From Argyresthia goedartella (Eukaryota; Arthropoda; Insecta; Lepidoptera; Argyresthiidae): DNA of 64,000 nucleotides. Below the pieces are notes generated by a model. The model searched no databases. It was not told where the DNA came from and saw only the letters and a list, made by a program, of their open reading frames with translations. Shown piece after piece: positions 11,043 to 22,143 of this stretch (within the stretch, counting starts at the first letter, position 1; every line of letters starts with the position of its first letter). The position numbers and the translations under genes are program-made. The stretch covers positions 32,115,674 to 32,179,673 of the forward strand of contig OX463808.1 of the NCBI GenBank assembly GCA_949825045.1, in the 5' to 3' direction.

Positions 11043-11370
11043 ATAAGTCCTGAACTGAGTACAACGGGCACCGTAAGATGCATAGCGGTCATAATTCTCA
11101 TAATTTTCGCCAAATGGATTTTCAGCGATAGGATTAACTATGCCCTCCGGAAGAGGGGAATTTCATCGCCGATCCTGTGTAACCCATATTTATTATTTAC
11201 AATGTATAATTTGATTATTTGAGATACGTTATTTACTTGTTTTTACCATGTATTTTTCTATACAAAGAGTGGAGTAACTGTGCCGGCTGATTTGGTTTCT
11301 CACGTATCCAGGTATTGTTACTCTAACTTATCAGCCGTCACAGATAAATCATATCACGTATGAGATCGAG

Positions 11371-11455
11371 ATGTCACCGTTAGATAGTCAAAACCGTTAG
11401 TTGATAAACTAACGCATTAGTTGATCAACTATCGACAGATAGTAGACCAGAACGA
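11371..11455 (+). repeat. Dispersed repeat R2, copy 1
   Basis: It contains GTCACCGTTAGATAGTCAAA, ACCGTTAGTT and the self-complementary CGTTAGTTGATAAACTAACG, then CGCATTAGTTGATCAACTA. The same blocks occur in reverse orientation at 36264-36375. Confidence 0.65.
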
Positions 11456-11565
11456 CAGCGTTTAGAATTTACGTTTATTTTGTTCTTACATGTCAACCTA
11501 ACACGCAGACTATTCGGGGACTTCGCTGCGCTCGCCCCTCTAGTCTTCACCTAAGCTACCGCAGT

Positions 11566-12260
11566 GTTTGCCCTGGTACTTAACTCCTGCCTCGACCATA
11601 TTTTTGTTAATGATAAGTTAACCTCAGAAGGAGTGGTTTGCACGATAGCAACGACAGACCATGATCTTGCAATTATTGGTCTCTCAGTTTCACATCCTTA
11701 TAAGAAAAATCCCTCCCGATTAGTTCAAAGACTTAACTACAATGCTATTGAAGAGGAATAAAAAGCGGTTGACTGGTCTGACGTTTTCCATTTGACTAGC
11801 CTCGGAAACTGCAAATTCCTTTACTAATATTTTATCTAAAACGATATAAAACATACATAAACCATAAAAGTCGGTCGAAGCACATACAGGAGGAGGAGCA
11901 AATACGCTGTAGGAGACCTCACGGACCTAGTCTCGCGTATTCTGGATGAGAAGAGGCCTGTGGTCTTGTCTTTTTATACCTTGCGAAGGTCATCGACACA
12001 GTGTCTATCCCCATCCTCCTTAAGAAACTAGAATACTTTGGTGTAAGAAGCGTATCCCTTAAATGGTTCCAAACTTACCTCACCCACAGGAAACAATGTA
12101 TTAAAATAGAAAGTTGACGAATATTCCAAGCCCCCACCATTCGAGTTGAAACAACCTTTGCTCGTAGATTTGGTAGATATCTCCACGCTTTCATCTACAA
12201 AAAAATAGAAAAGTACAGTACCCCAAAACTGATAATGCGCATAGAAATCTTCGCCGGTTG
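11566..12260 (+). pseudogene. LINE remnant C with two internal deletions
   Basis: The endonuclease C-terminus NSCLDHIFVNDKLTSEGVVC, TTDHDLAIIGLS and RLNYNAIEEE is followed near 11885 by RT sequence (AVGDLTDLVSRILDEKRPVV, then [20 protein letters not shown]). Near 12118 it jumps to the C-terminal tail (TTFARRFGRYLHAFIYKKI). The linker and RT N-terminus are missing at the first junction, and the YADD palm at the second. Wording matches the LINE at 42785-45671 (NSCLDHI; YARRFAPFLHTHMYNI), so both are probably one family. Confidence 0.8.
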
Positions 12261-12556
12261 TCGTATTCCCGAAAACACCCGAATCATATAATCGTATGAG
12301 CCCTAAACAGTACACTTGCAATTTGTACCTTTTATGGGTAAATTACAAAGTAATGATACAGTTTTAGAAAATCTACATAATGCGATTGGTTAACGGTAAC
12401 AGTAAATTCTTCGTTGACAGTGATCAAAATCGCGAACACATATACGATGCCTGTAATATTTTCGTATTGAATTCAAAGATGTCGTCTGTTCAAACTGTGA
12501 CTGGATTTGGAATTATTTTTGTCGACATTCATTTCAAAATATTATATTTTTTGTAT

Positions 12557-12812
12557 AATAATAATACCTTGGACATCATTTTACACACATTGATCTAGCC
12601 CCAAACTAGGATTCCCTGTATCTTGGGTACTAGACAACGATACACATACTTATATAGATAAATATTATACTTAGATAGATAAACAACCATGACTAGGGTA
12701 CAAACATTCGTTCTCATCAAACAAATATTTGCCCCCACCGGGACTCGAACCCGGGACCCCTGGTTTCGTAGGCAGCGTCAATGCTGACTCGGCCATTCGG
12801 ATCGTCAAGCAT
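12557..12812 (-). mobile_element. tRNA-derived SINE, Metulj-like
   Basis: On the minus strand the head holds an A-box-like TGGCCGAGTCAG and a B box GGTTCGAGTCCC, followed by GGTGGGGGCAAATATTTG. The tail has GTCTAGTACCCAAGATAC, TAGTTTGGGGCTAGATC and TGTGTAAAATGATGTCC before (ATT)n. This head and tail order is the common lepidopteran SINE. Internal promoter boxes for RNA polymerase III look intact. Confidence 0.85.
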
Positions 12813-13259
12813 ATACAGCAGAATATACAGCACTCAAGCTATATTCACATTCAATACTACATTCTGAGAAATATATGATGATGTCGTCGATATCGTCGGA
12901 TAAAATTATAATATTTTTGGAGTTTGTTTTTTGTTTTTATTTTGATTCGGGGTATTTTTGAAAATAACTGGTAGTTCAAATGCTTAACTTTTAACAGACA
13001 CATTCTGTTGGGATTTTAAAGAATAACCTATCGATTGCAAAGATTTTAATGGATTTAATTTAAAAAAATAATAATCTAAATACACAATTTTAAATCGGAA
13101 TTGACAGTTAAGAATACAGAAGTCACTTTATAGATAAAGAGCCATGTCTTGCTTGAGCGACAAAATATGAACTGATCATTGCTGCTTATTATGCTGTTTT
13201 GCCTGCTAAAGTATCGCTAAGTGCTTGATTCAAGAGCTACGCTTGTTCGTAATTATGCA

Positions 13260-13800
13260 ACTATGATTAAAAAGGCTATGTTTCCCACATCTACAGCGAT
13301 GTTTACTCATATTATGCAATTATAACGTTTAACGGCTATATTTGCCATATGAAGGGCTATGCTTGCTCATATTTATTTTGCAATAATAACGTATTACGGC
13401 TATGCTTGCCACACGAAGAACTATGCTTGCTCATGTTATGCAATTATGAAGTTTAAAGGCTATGTTTGCCATACGAAGAGCTATGCTTGCTCATATTATA
13501 CAACCATAACGTATTACGGCTATGCTTGCCACACGAAGAGCTATGCTTGCTCATATTATGCAATCATAAAGTTTAAAAGCTACATATGTTTGCCATACGA
13601 AGAGCTATGTTTGCTCATATTATGCAACTATAATGTATTACGGCTATGCTTGCCACATGAAGAGCTATGCATGCTCATATTATGTAACTTTAACGTTTAT
13701 CGGCTACGTTTGCCATGCGAAGGGCTATGCTTGCTCGATTTATGCTCTTATTATATATTACACACGAGGAGCTATGCTCGCTCATATTAGGCATTGTTAT
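13260..13800. repeat. Minisatellite, about nine units of about 60 bp
   Basis: The unit runs GGCTATGCTTGCCACACGAA, GAGCTATGCTTGCTCATATT, ATGCAATTATAACGTTTAAC with small variations. Units are directly repeated, without spacers. An open frame of 143 codons across it (repeating YACHTKSYACSYY) is a by-product of a unit length near a multiple of three; I do not treat it as a gene. Confidence 0.9.
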
Positions 13801-13804
13801 ATGA

Positions 13805-13870
13805 CCTGGTCAATATCGTAATTAGAGCAAGCGTAGCACTACGCTTGCTCTAATTACAATATTGGCCAGG
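13805..13870. repeat. Near-perfect palindrome, 32-bp arms, 2-nt loop
   Basis: Arms are 13805-13836 and 13839-13870 with loop CA; 30 of 32 positions pair. The inner arm GAGCAAGCGTAG echoes the CTATGCTTGCTC core of the minisatellite it follows. Confidence 0.95.
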
Positions 13871-13942
13871 TTTGGCATATGCACAGCTATGATCGCTCAT
13901 AAAATATCCGTTCGATGATTTTAGTAAAGTTTGGCTATGGTT

Positions 13943-13973
13943 CGTAGTTTATTCTGACCAGGAATAAACTACG
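13943..13973. repeat. Hairpin, 12-bp perfect stem
   Basis: CGTAGTTTATTC (13943-13954) pairs perfectly with GAATAAACTACG (13962-13973) across a 7-nt loop. It lies 73 bp past the larger palindrome. There is no poly-T run, so it is not an obvious terminator. Confidence 0.85.
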
Positions 13974-14049
13974 CACTTGCACAACATAGAATTTACTCAT
14001 AGATCTCTTAAGTCCTAAGTAGAACCGATACCAAAATTAAGTATAATAT

Positions 14050-15010
14050 CAAACAGTTTTGAGTTCGGATGAGGAGGTGGCACCGCTGCGCCGTAAGCGA
14101 GGCAGGAGTCGTACAAGACGGCGGAACTGCAGCATTATCCGGTAATCGGAGTCCTCACAGAGCTGCAGCCCGCCACCTAGGCGTAGACGAAGTCCGGTAC
14201 CTCGGCGTAAACGGAGTCCAGCACCACAGCGCTGTAGAGGTACTTCTACACCATCTCTATCAGCTGAAGACGTTATGCGTTTATTGACGACGTGGAGGGG
14301 TAAATCCAGTAAGCAGATCTTTAATAATAATCAGCTCAACAACGTTGTACCTGAGTTTGACCCTTCGGGTAAGGCCCGGAACATTGAATTTTGGCTCAGA
14401 AAAGTCAATGAATGCGTCGGCATTTACGGGTGGAACGAAGCTCAAACTGTCCACTATGCCTTACAAAAACTGGTTAGGATTAGCAAAACAGTGGTACAAA
14501 GCACTCCCTACAGTTGTCTTCACTTGGGATGAAAAGCTCAAAAAAGCCTTTCCAAGTGAGGAGAACGCGTAACAAAAAGCGGTGAGAGCTTAAGAGACTA
14601 CTATTACGATAAATTGACTCTGTAGAATAGATGCGAAATCACCGGAAAAAAGAGTGAAGACTGCATAATATATGGTATCACTGACAGGTCATTACGGAAC
14701 AGTGCACAGGCTTAAAAATGTGAGGAACCAGAGGAACCAACGACATTTTAAACTTTCTGAACTCGCAACGGCAGACTAAACCAGATTTGCTTCCAGATGA
14801 TGACAACAGACGGAACAATTTCTTCAAAAATATGTCCTTTGGTAAGGTGTCACTAAAATGGTCGGATAATTCTGTTGAGGGTTCAGTGATTTACTATAAC
14901 TGCAAACAAGGGGACATCCTTACTTCAAGTATCCTAAACCTTTGGTTAAGTGTAGAAAGTGTAGTATGATAGGTCATGACAATGATAGTTGTACGCAAGA
15001 ACCCGTGACA
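14050..15010 (+). pseudogene. Ty3/gypsy gag with RS-rich N-terminus, frameshifted
   Basis: One frame from about 14047 gives SSDEEVAPLRRKRGRSRTRR, one TAA, then PPPRRRRSPVPRRKRSPAP, SLSAEDVMRLLTTWRGK and QLNNVVPEFDPSGKARNI. Capsid blocks continue: VNECVGIYGWNEAQTVHYAL, GLAKQWYKALPTVVFTWDEK, KLKKAFPSEEN. After frameshifts, LRDYYYDKLTL, KKSEDCIIYGITDRSLR and two zinc knuckles follow (CYNCKQ-like with a frameshift, then CRKCSMIGHDNDSC at 14949-14990). The Arg/Ser-rich start sits upstream of the first ATG and is normal gag coding in this lineage. Product: capsid/nucleocapsid, now broken. Confidence 0.8.
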
Positions 15011-16922
15011 CGGATGCGGTCAGAAAACGGAAGTAAAGAATCAATGAAACAGACACTAAAAATAGAGCTCAACACAAAACTTAATGACAAATATTTCAAT
15101 CCTGTTACGGTGAACGAGGTAGATCTAGTAGCTTATATAGACTTTGGTAGCGAATGCACCTTGATGAAAGAAAGCGATGCTAAGAATATAGGCTTACCAG
15201 AAAACCAATTTGCCCGTAGTTAAAGGCTTCGGTGATTCTATAATTAATTACGCCATCGAACAGATCATTTGCTAACATAAAAATTGATAATATTGAGACT
15301 GTTCTGGAAATACTCATTGTTCCCGAGGAGCTTTTGCAAACATCCCTTCTGATTTGACAAAATTTCACAGAGTTGCCTTTTTGACTACACTCAAGGATAG
15401 TAACCAATTGCAATTTTATAGAGAACCCACTCCAAAGGCCGAAGAGCCGGATAATAGGATTAATCTAATAACTTTTGAGGCGTCAGAGATAGTAGAAACT
15501 AACATTGTGCCCATTGCTGTTGAGGATAGTAAATATTCTCGGGATATTTACACAGAGGGGTATGATAGCAGAGAACCAGGGAGAGAATATCGCTTACATC
15601 AGGGCACGTATCGTATTGAAAACGGACGAAGATTCGTGTTCATCACGAACCTTTCCCCGAAAACTCTAAAAATCAATGCTAATGTCATAATAGCCAGATC
15701 CGTACCGTTTATCGGACGAAAGGTTTATCACACCAACAGAATAACCAAAGATGCTTCTAGCTTGGAGCCTCTTAAAAAGAGTTATATCGCTGCAGGAAAG
15801 TAACTGGGGAAGGAAAACTTTGACAGAATATTTAATCTATTGCAAACATATCGCGATTGCTTTGCTAACAATCTGAATGAAATCGGTTGTGTCAGTAAAG
15901 TTGAGATGAAATTGATCTAGAAGATACGAAACCTGTAATATACAGACCATATAGGCTGTCATTTTCATAACGTGAACAAGTCAGGCAAATTCTAGACGAA
16001 TTAATGCAAAATGATATAATAGAAGAGTCTAATTCGGATTACGCAAGCTCGGTTTTGATGGTTATGCGTGGATTTTCGGGCCCTAAACAGTAAATCTGTA
16101 AAAGATAGATTCCCGCTACCCCTGATTGAGGATCAACTGATACATCTTAGTGGTAATGCTTATTTTACTACGCTTGATCTAGTTTCAGGCTACTATCAAA
16201 TTCCGATGGCAAAAGAAAGTCATCATTTAACTGGATTTGTAACACCAGACGGACATTTCAAACGAATGTAGTTCGGATTGGCCAATGCCCCAGCAGTTTT
16301 TCAACGAATGATGAACAAAAACAAGCTTGGGAACAAATGGTTTGAATTTGCGTTAGCTTACCTTGACGACCTTCTTGTACCATCTGAACACATAGATTAG
16401 GGATTTCAGCGTTTAGAAGAGATACTACAGCTACTCAGACATTACGGTTTAACCCTAAAAATATCAAAGTGTCGTTTCTTTGATCAGAAAATAAATTTCC
16501 TGGGATACGAAATCTCCGTTGACGGCATCAAAGCAAGTGAGTATAAGATCATTGCCGTTAAAGAGTTACTAACACCGAGAAATATCCACGAAGCTAGGCA
16601 ATTCCTGGGCTTGTCCAGGTACTTCCGAAAGTTTGTAAAGGGGTTTGGTGAAATCGCCCGACCCTCAACAAATCTTTTAAAAAAGGATGTTTCTTGGCGT
16701 TGGGGGATTCTGAAATGAAGTGAGTTACCCTTTTAAAGGAAAAACTAGTAGAAATATTATATTGGCACTGTAAAACCCAAAATTGGAAACCGAACTACAT
16801 ACTGATGCTAGCTCATTAGGCCTAGGCGGTATATTATTGCAATGGCAAGAAAATCCACGAACCTTGAAACCAATCGCATACTTCAGAAGATAGACGACAC
16901 TGGAAGAAAATCATCTACATTC
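15011..16922 (+). pseudogene. Ty3/gypsy protease, reverse transcriptase and start of RNase H, broken
   Basis: The protease reads VDLVAYIDFGSECTLM (15117-15164), in which DFG replaces the more usual DTG/DSG. A clean frame (15354-15803) covers the protease-RT spacer (GTYRIENGRRFVFITNLSPK). The RT has VDFRALNSKSVKDRFPLPL, TTLDLVSGYYQIPM, FGLANAPAVFQRMM and AYLDDLLVPS, so the YLDD catalytic motif is intact. FLGLSRYFRKFVKGFGEIAR and RNase H ELHTDASSLGLGGILLQW follow. At least six stops or frameshifts separate the blocks. At 16923 the frame ends at the start of an LTR, so RNase H and integrase are absent. Confidence 0.85.
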
Positions 16923-17503
16923 TGTAGGCATGGTAGAGCTCTGACGCTAAGGAGCATCGAAGAGCGGTCCACGTGGACTCTCAGCCAATGGAATCTGGCC
17001 CCCGCATTATGTGGACGACATCCCTCGTCCCTCAACCCCTCGTAGACCCCGCGAAGATCCTGCGCGCGCGGCGGCCATGGCGAGCGGGAGCGAGTTAGTC
17101 GAGCGGAGGCAGCACAGCTAGCGGACGTGTGTTGAGAAACGTCTTGAATACATTCCGAATATATAACGATTGACCATCGATTTTCTGCTAATAGCGGCAG
17201 ATCATTTGCTGACCGGATAACTGACAACAGATCACCTAATTTCTCGACAGCCCTTTGAGATCCCTTCGATCCTCGACAAAACCCATTCCCTGGAAGAAAA
17301 CTGAGCTCTTGCCAACCAGTGTGAACCGGTGCCCCCCATGACTTTATCTAGGATTATTTTAGTTCGATTAAGTTTAAAGTGTTGTGTTAAATATCGTTCG
17401 TTAGGTACCTACCCATGTGATGTGAAACAGACAATATAATAGTTCGTCTGGAAGAATAACAGTTTATTTATCTACCTAAGTACTTTAGATCCACAACCTT
17501 ACA
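16923..17503 (+). repeat. LTR of a second LTR retrotransposon, nested in RNase H
   Basis: The 581-bp segment begins TGTAGGCATGG where the gypsy RNase H frame stops and ends CACAACCTTACA. TTTGGCGCTCACCG follows directly, a typical position and sequence type for a tRNA primer-binding site. The same start of primer site (ACA|TTTGGCGCTC) occurs on the minus strand at 51477-51495. No partner LTR is seen. Confidence 0.65.
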
Positions 17504-18435
17504 TTTGGCGCTCACCGTTTTGTCGAGGTTGATCGGGTATTTTATTAACCGTACTAACATACTTTCTATTTTGTGTGTTTATGAAAAACCTTACTTCACC
17601 AGTAAACCCCCCCCCCCCCCACACACACACCACTCAGCAAGCAGCACTTTAGTGCCTCTCTAGCAGAAACTAACTACAAAGTAAGCAGGCAAACTCCGAT
17701 TTGTAAGTACCTACCTAATCTTTGTTCCGTGATGATAGCAGACAGAAGGTGGAGCGTATGGCGGAGCTTCAGGTATACACCAGCAAGTTCCCTCCCCCTG
17801 CTCTGCAATCCGGGCAAAAGGTCGCCGACTCGACTCCAAAACCGGCTGAGCTAGTGCCTGTGGCTGCGCTGACAGGTTGTGCGGCACCCGCGGCAAGCAA
17901 GCAGCGAGAAATCAGCGCTAGGCGTGCCGCCGCCGGCCAGACGAAGGCAGGAACTAAGAAGAAGTAGTGGAATGTTATTGTGTTGTTGTACTCGTGTGCA
18001 GTGCAATCTATGTCGCGTGATTTGGTCGGGTTATTTCCTTTAACTTATTGTTATTTTACGTAAAGGGTAGATATGATTCACTTTTTAGCTCGCCAAGTCA
18101 TTTTCAAGTCATGTCAAGATTGTCAAGTCAAGCATAGTGACATTACGATTTGTGTTCTGTGATCTTATTGTTTTTTTTTTTTTGTACGGACGGACAAACA
18201 GCCGGATGGAACGGACGGGCAACCGGACGGTACGAACGGTAATCATTTTATGTTCGAATTTAGATTTATTTTGCTGTTTCTTTATTTTATTTTTTGTTTG
18301 TGCTGCCCGCCAACGTCTCATTATATTGTTATATCGTATTTATTTCCATACTGTACTCATGTAAACCCAGGGTATGGCTGGGTTCGGGCTTTCTGTTTTT
18401 TAGATTGTTGAGAATTTAGATACTTTTAATTTTTT
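17504..18435 (+). other. Leader of the nested LTR element and/or 5' end of the CR1-like LINE
   Basis: After the primer-binding site comes a C15 homopolymer with (AC)n at about 17606-17632. The open frame 17722-17967, with an ATG at 17758, reads MAELQVYTSKFPPPALQSGQ and ends QTKAGTKKK. It is basic and Ala/Pro-rich. It could be the N-terminus of a gag or the end of a LINE ORF1; I cannot tell. The rest is AT-rich, with a GGACGG-rich patch near 18190-18240. Confidence 0.35.
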
Positions 18436-21419
18436 GTGATTTTAGTAGGTTTAATTGTATTTATTTTATTATTTATTTTTTATATGATATTTACTTATAT
18501 GAATACCTACGACTTTAGTGATAGTTACTTCTCCTACTCCGATAGTGAAGATTCCGATAGCGTGGGAAGTGGATTGCCGTACACGAACGACGTTTTGCCT
18601 ATTGCCCTCAAACGTGTGTTTTCCAACCTCGGTAGGAACTTCAATGTCGTTCACATAAATGCTCAGAGCATTCATTCCAGTCATGCCGACCTTATCGACT
18701 CCTTCAGCGATCAGAGCATTCATGGTATTCTGATCTCCGAATCATTTTTTAAACCTTCTCTTCCATCCTTGTATGCTCTGCCGGGGTACAGGCTCTATCG
18801 GAATGATAGGACAGGTAAGGCTGGTGGCGGTGTTGCTATTTACCTTCGTTCCAACATTTCTTGCAAAGTCATCAGCCACTCACCTAGTCTGTACTCTGGA
18901 TCCGCTGAACACCTCTTTCTCGAGTTATGCCTGCATCACAATAAGGTCCTTCTGGGTGTCTTCTATAGCCCCTCTCTACTCATCGACTACTTTGATTCTT
19001 TTGAAAGCATTCTTAATGATCTATCTCCTCTTTACAGTGACACAGTTATCCTAGGAGATTTCAATACCTGTTTACTTAAAAATGATGTTCGCTCAGCCAA
19101 ACTCCAGTCTATCATCAGCTCCCTAAATTTAAATATTCTTCCCTTGAGTGCAACTCACTTCCAGCCCCACTGCACCCCCTCTCTTCTAGATCTTATGATT
19201 GTTTCTAACATATCCAAGGTTGCTACGCATGGCCAACTTAATGCCCCCTTCTCCTTTCACGATTTGATTTATCTCTCGTTCAAGTTAAGGCCTCCCAAGC
19301 GCGCAGCAAAATTCCTGGATATTCGCAGATTCAAGGGTATGGATCTCAGCTCCCTTAAGTCTGACGCCGCTTCTATAGACTGGTCTCCTGTCGTCTGTAG
19401 TGAGACCGTTGATGACAAAGTCCAGCATTTCAACTCGATTGTCTTAAGTTTGTTCGACAAACATGCTCCTGTCAAAAAGGTTAGGGTCAAACATCTCCCT
19501 GCGCCTTGGCTTACCGATACCATCAAGGCTCTGATGGCCCAGAGAAACCGTGCCAAATGTAGATATAAGAAGGATCCGACGGACGATAATCTCCTTATAT
19601 ACAAACGTCTCCGTAATCGGTGCACCCGTCTTTGTCGAGATGCCAAACGCCGCCACATCTACGAGAGTATCGAGAGTTACTCTCCTGCACAGGTTTGGAA
19701 GTTCCTGAAGACCCTTGGTGTTGGTAAGTCCCAGGACGCAGTTGCCGGTAGTGTCGACCTCAAGGGACTCAACAAATTCTTTGCTGTCTCCCCTGTCGTG
19801 ATGGACCCCTGTGTCAAGGATGCTACCCTTCGTAACTTGCGTACCAGAACGACATCCAGTTGCTTACCTTTCAACCTCAGGTCTGTCGGAGTTGGCGCAG
19901 TAAAGAAAGCTATTCTAGAAATCTCGTCCAAGGCTGTAGGTGATGACAATATCTGCTCTCAGATGCTATTCAGTGTACTCGATAATGTTTTACCACCCAT
20001 AACGCATATAATTAACGCGTCGCTGAGCGAGTACTGCTTCCCAAGCCAGTGGAAAAGAGCATTAGTGATACCCCTGCCTAAAACTTCTAACTCGTCCTTC
20101 CTTCAAAGAGTTCCGTCCCATTTCCATCCTACCAATCCTTTCCAAAGTCCTTGAATCAATTGTCCACTCCCAGCTGTCCTCGTACCTTTCCTCCATGGAT
20201 TTACTGAACCCTTTTCAGTCTGGTTTTAGGCCAGGGCATAGCACCACCACCGCACTGCTCAAGGTAACTGACGATATCCAACTGGCAATGGATAAGAAGC
20301 AGCTCACAGTCCTGACTCTCCTTGACTTTAGCAGCGCCTTCAACTGCGTCGACTTCGATATACTTGTTGAAATCATAAAAACACTCAATGTCTCTTCACA
20401 CTCGGCTCGCTGGTTTGACTCCTACCTGAGAGACCGCCAGCAGCGCATCAAGTCTGAAGAAGTTACTACGGAATGGTGCAAGCTCTCTACTGGTGTTCCG
20501 CAGGGTAGCATCCTTTCTCCTCTTCTTTTCTCAGTTTTCATCCATTCCATCTCGGATGTATTGTCTTCCTCGTATCAACTCTATGCAGATGACCTTCAAA
20601 TTTATCGGCATTTTCCCCTGTGTGATCTGAATTCGACTGTAGAGGCTTTGAGTGCTGACCTCGACAACATCAGGAAATGGGCTCTTTCGTATGGGGTATT
20701 AGTCAACCCGGATAAGTCTCAGGCGATGATACTGGGTACACGGCACTTACTTAATTTGTTGCAGCATAGGTCAGTTGCTCCCGTGCTTTATGACGGTACC
20801 ATTGTCAAGTACAGCGAGAAAGCCAAAAATCTTGGGGTTGTTTTTGATACTCTTTTATCCTGGTCGCCCCACGTTTGTGAGGTCAGCAGACGAGTCTTTG
20901 CATCCTTTCATTCCCTTCGGCGTTTGCAGTACTTCTTGCCTAGGCAGACTAAAATCATGGTAGTTCAGACCCTTCTTCTGCCTTTAATTGACTACGCCGA
21001 TGTTTGCTGGGCCAGCGCGAACGAAGATCTACTGAACAAACTCGAGCGACTTCAAAATCTCGGGATTCGGTTTGTCTTCGGTCTCCGCAAGTACGATCAC
21101 GTGTCCCAATATCGCAGGGAATTAGGCTGGCTCCCGATCCGACTTTGTCGTGATATGCACATTCACTCCTTCCTCTTCAATATTTTGAGAAATCCGCGCT
21201 ATCCCGCATATCTTCGTGAACATTTTGAGTTTCTTTTCTCTGGGGATAGACTTCGGAGATCTCACACGGTGTCACTTTTGTCAATTCCTCAGCACAACAC
21301 TGTTGCTTACGAGCACTCGTTTAGGTTAAGGGCAATACGTTTGTGGAATGCACTTCCTTGCACACATCCTTGTTCTCTCTTAAGAAAAAGTTGAAACAGC
21401 ATCTCCTCTCTTCCGCATA
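18436..21419 (+). pseudogene. CR1-like LINE ORF2: endonuclease and reverse transcriptase, two frameshifts
   Basis: This is the most complete LINE here. The endonuclease starts with NFNVVHINAQSIHSSHADL (18639 on) and keeps VILGDFNTCLL (about residue 205) and FSFHDLIYLSF. The linker LPAPWLTDTIKALMAQRNRA is near 19500. The RT has FRPISILPILSKVLE, NPFQSGFRPGHSTTTALL, LLDFSSAFNCVD, TGVPQGSILSPLLFSVF and YADDLQIY (about 20583). It ends KKKLKQHLLSSA. One extra base near 20098 breaks the frame before FRPIS, and an indel near 21360-21375 shifts the last 20 codons. All catalytic motifs are conserved. ATG 18436 begins a hydrophobic, probably artefactual lead; the true start may lie at 18481 or 18499. 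Confidence 0.85.
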
Positions 21420-21710
21420 GTGGGTATCTTATAGTATGTATGTGTATCTATGTATTTATTGTATTCTATTAATTTATTTTATAGTATGTGTAGGATGTAT
21501 TGTGATTTATCTGATAGTATATTGACTTTATTTCTTTCTTTTAAATCTTAATTGTACACTAGGACTACCTCTCTATAAATATTTTTTCCTTTCCTCACAG
21601 GTTTGCTGTGAGAAATTTCTTTTTAGAAATAAGCTCACCTTTGCATATTGTTCGTTGTATTTTTTCCATTGGTTTTCTGTGCAATAAAGAATTATTATTA
21701 TTATTATGAT
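21420..21710 (+). mobile_element. 3' UTR and (ATT)n tail of the CR1-like LINE
   Basis: AT-rich 3' UTR ending TGTGCAATAAAGAATTATTA, then ATT repeats. It contains the family hairpin at 21615-21630 (arms ATTTCT and AGAAAT, loop TTTT). Related 3' UTRs occur on the minus strand at 24350, 31535 and 52650. Confidence 0.8.
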
Positions 21711-22143
21711 ATCAAAGTTTTTTTTCTGAGATACAGTTACAGTAGACACGGTCTGGTAAAATTTGAACCTACCCCCTGTTCTAGTTCTATGTTGTCTATG
21801 TCTATGTCTAGTTGACGGATGTCATAATACTGGATAGAGCACCGTCAAAGTTCATCAGACTGTGTATAATTTCTGGGCACGCAATTTTTCGTTTAGTTTT
21901 ATCATTTTGGTTAGAGATATTTTCGATTGCGTTCTCTACGCGCGAGGTCATCGATCTCGGTCATAGCTAAAATTGTTTGTGTAGTACCTACCTATAACAA
22001 AACCTTGCATACTGCGCGATTCTTAAATATTGTTTGCTATTGAGTCCAGTCTGTGGCGCGAGCCTATTTCCCGCGTGTTCCCGTAGGTAGACCACAGTTA
22101 AATTTATTTGTTTTAGCATTCATAGTAAACATGCGGTATAAAT
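21711..22143. other. No gene recognised
   Basis: Spacer between the LINE tail and the transposon. A (TGTCTA)n stretch at 21791-21811 resembles the retroposon tail at 41126. No ORF. Confidence 0.5.

Noticed and set aside
12720..12800. A tRNA gene on the minus strand
   Set aside because: A and B boxes are present but cloverleaf arms do not close and the 3' side continues into the SINE body and tail.
13260..13800. Regularly spaced repeats that could suggest a CRISPR-like array
   Set aside because: Units are contiguous and near-identical over their whole length, with no unique spacers, in a eukaryotic sequence.
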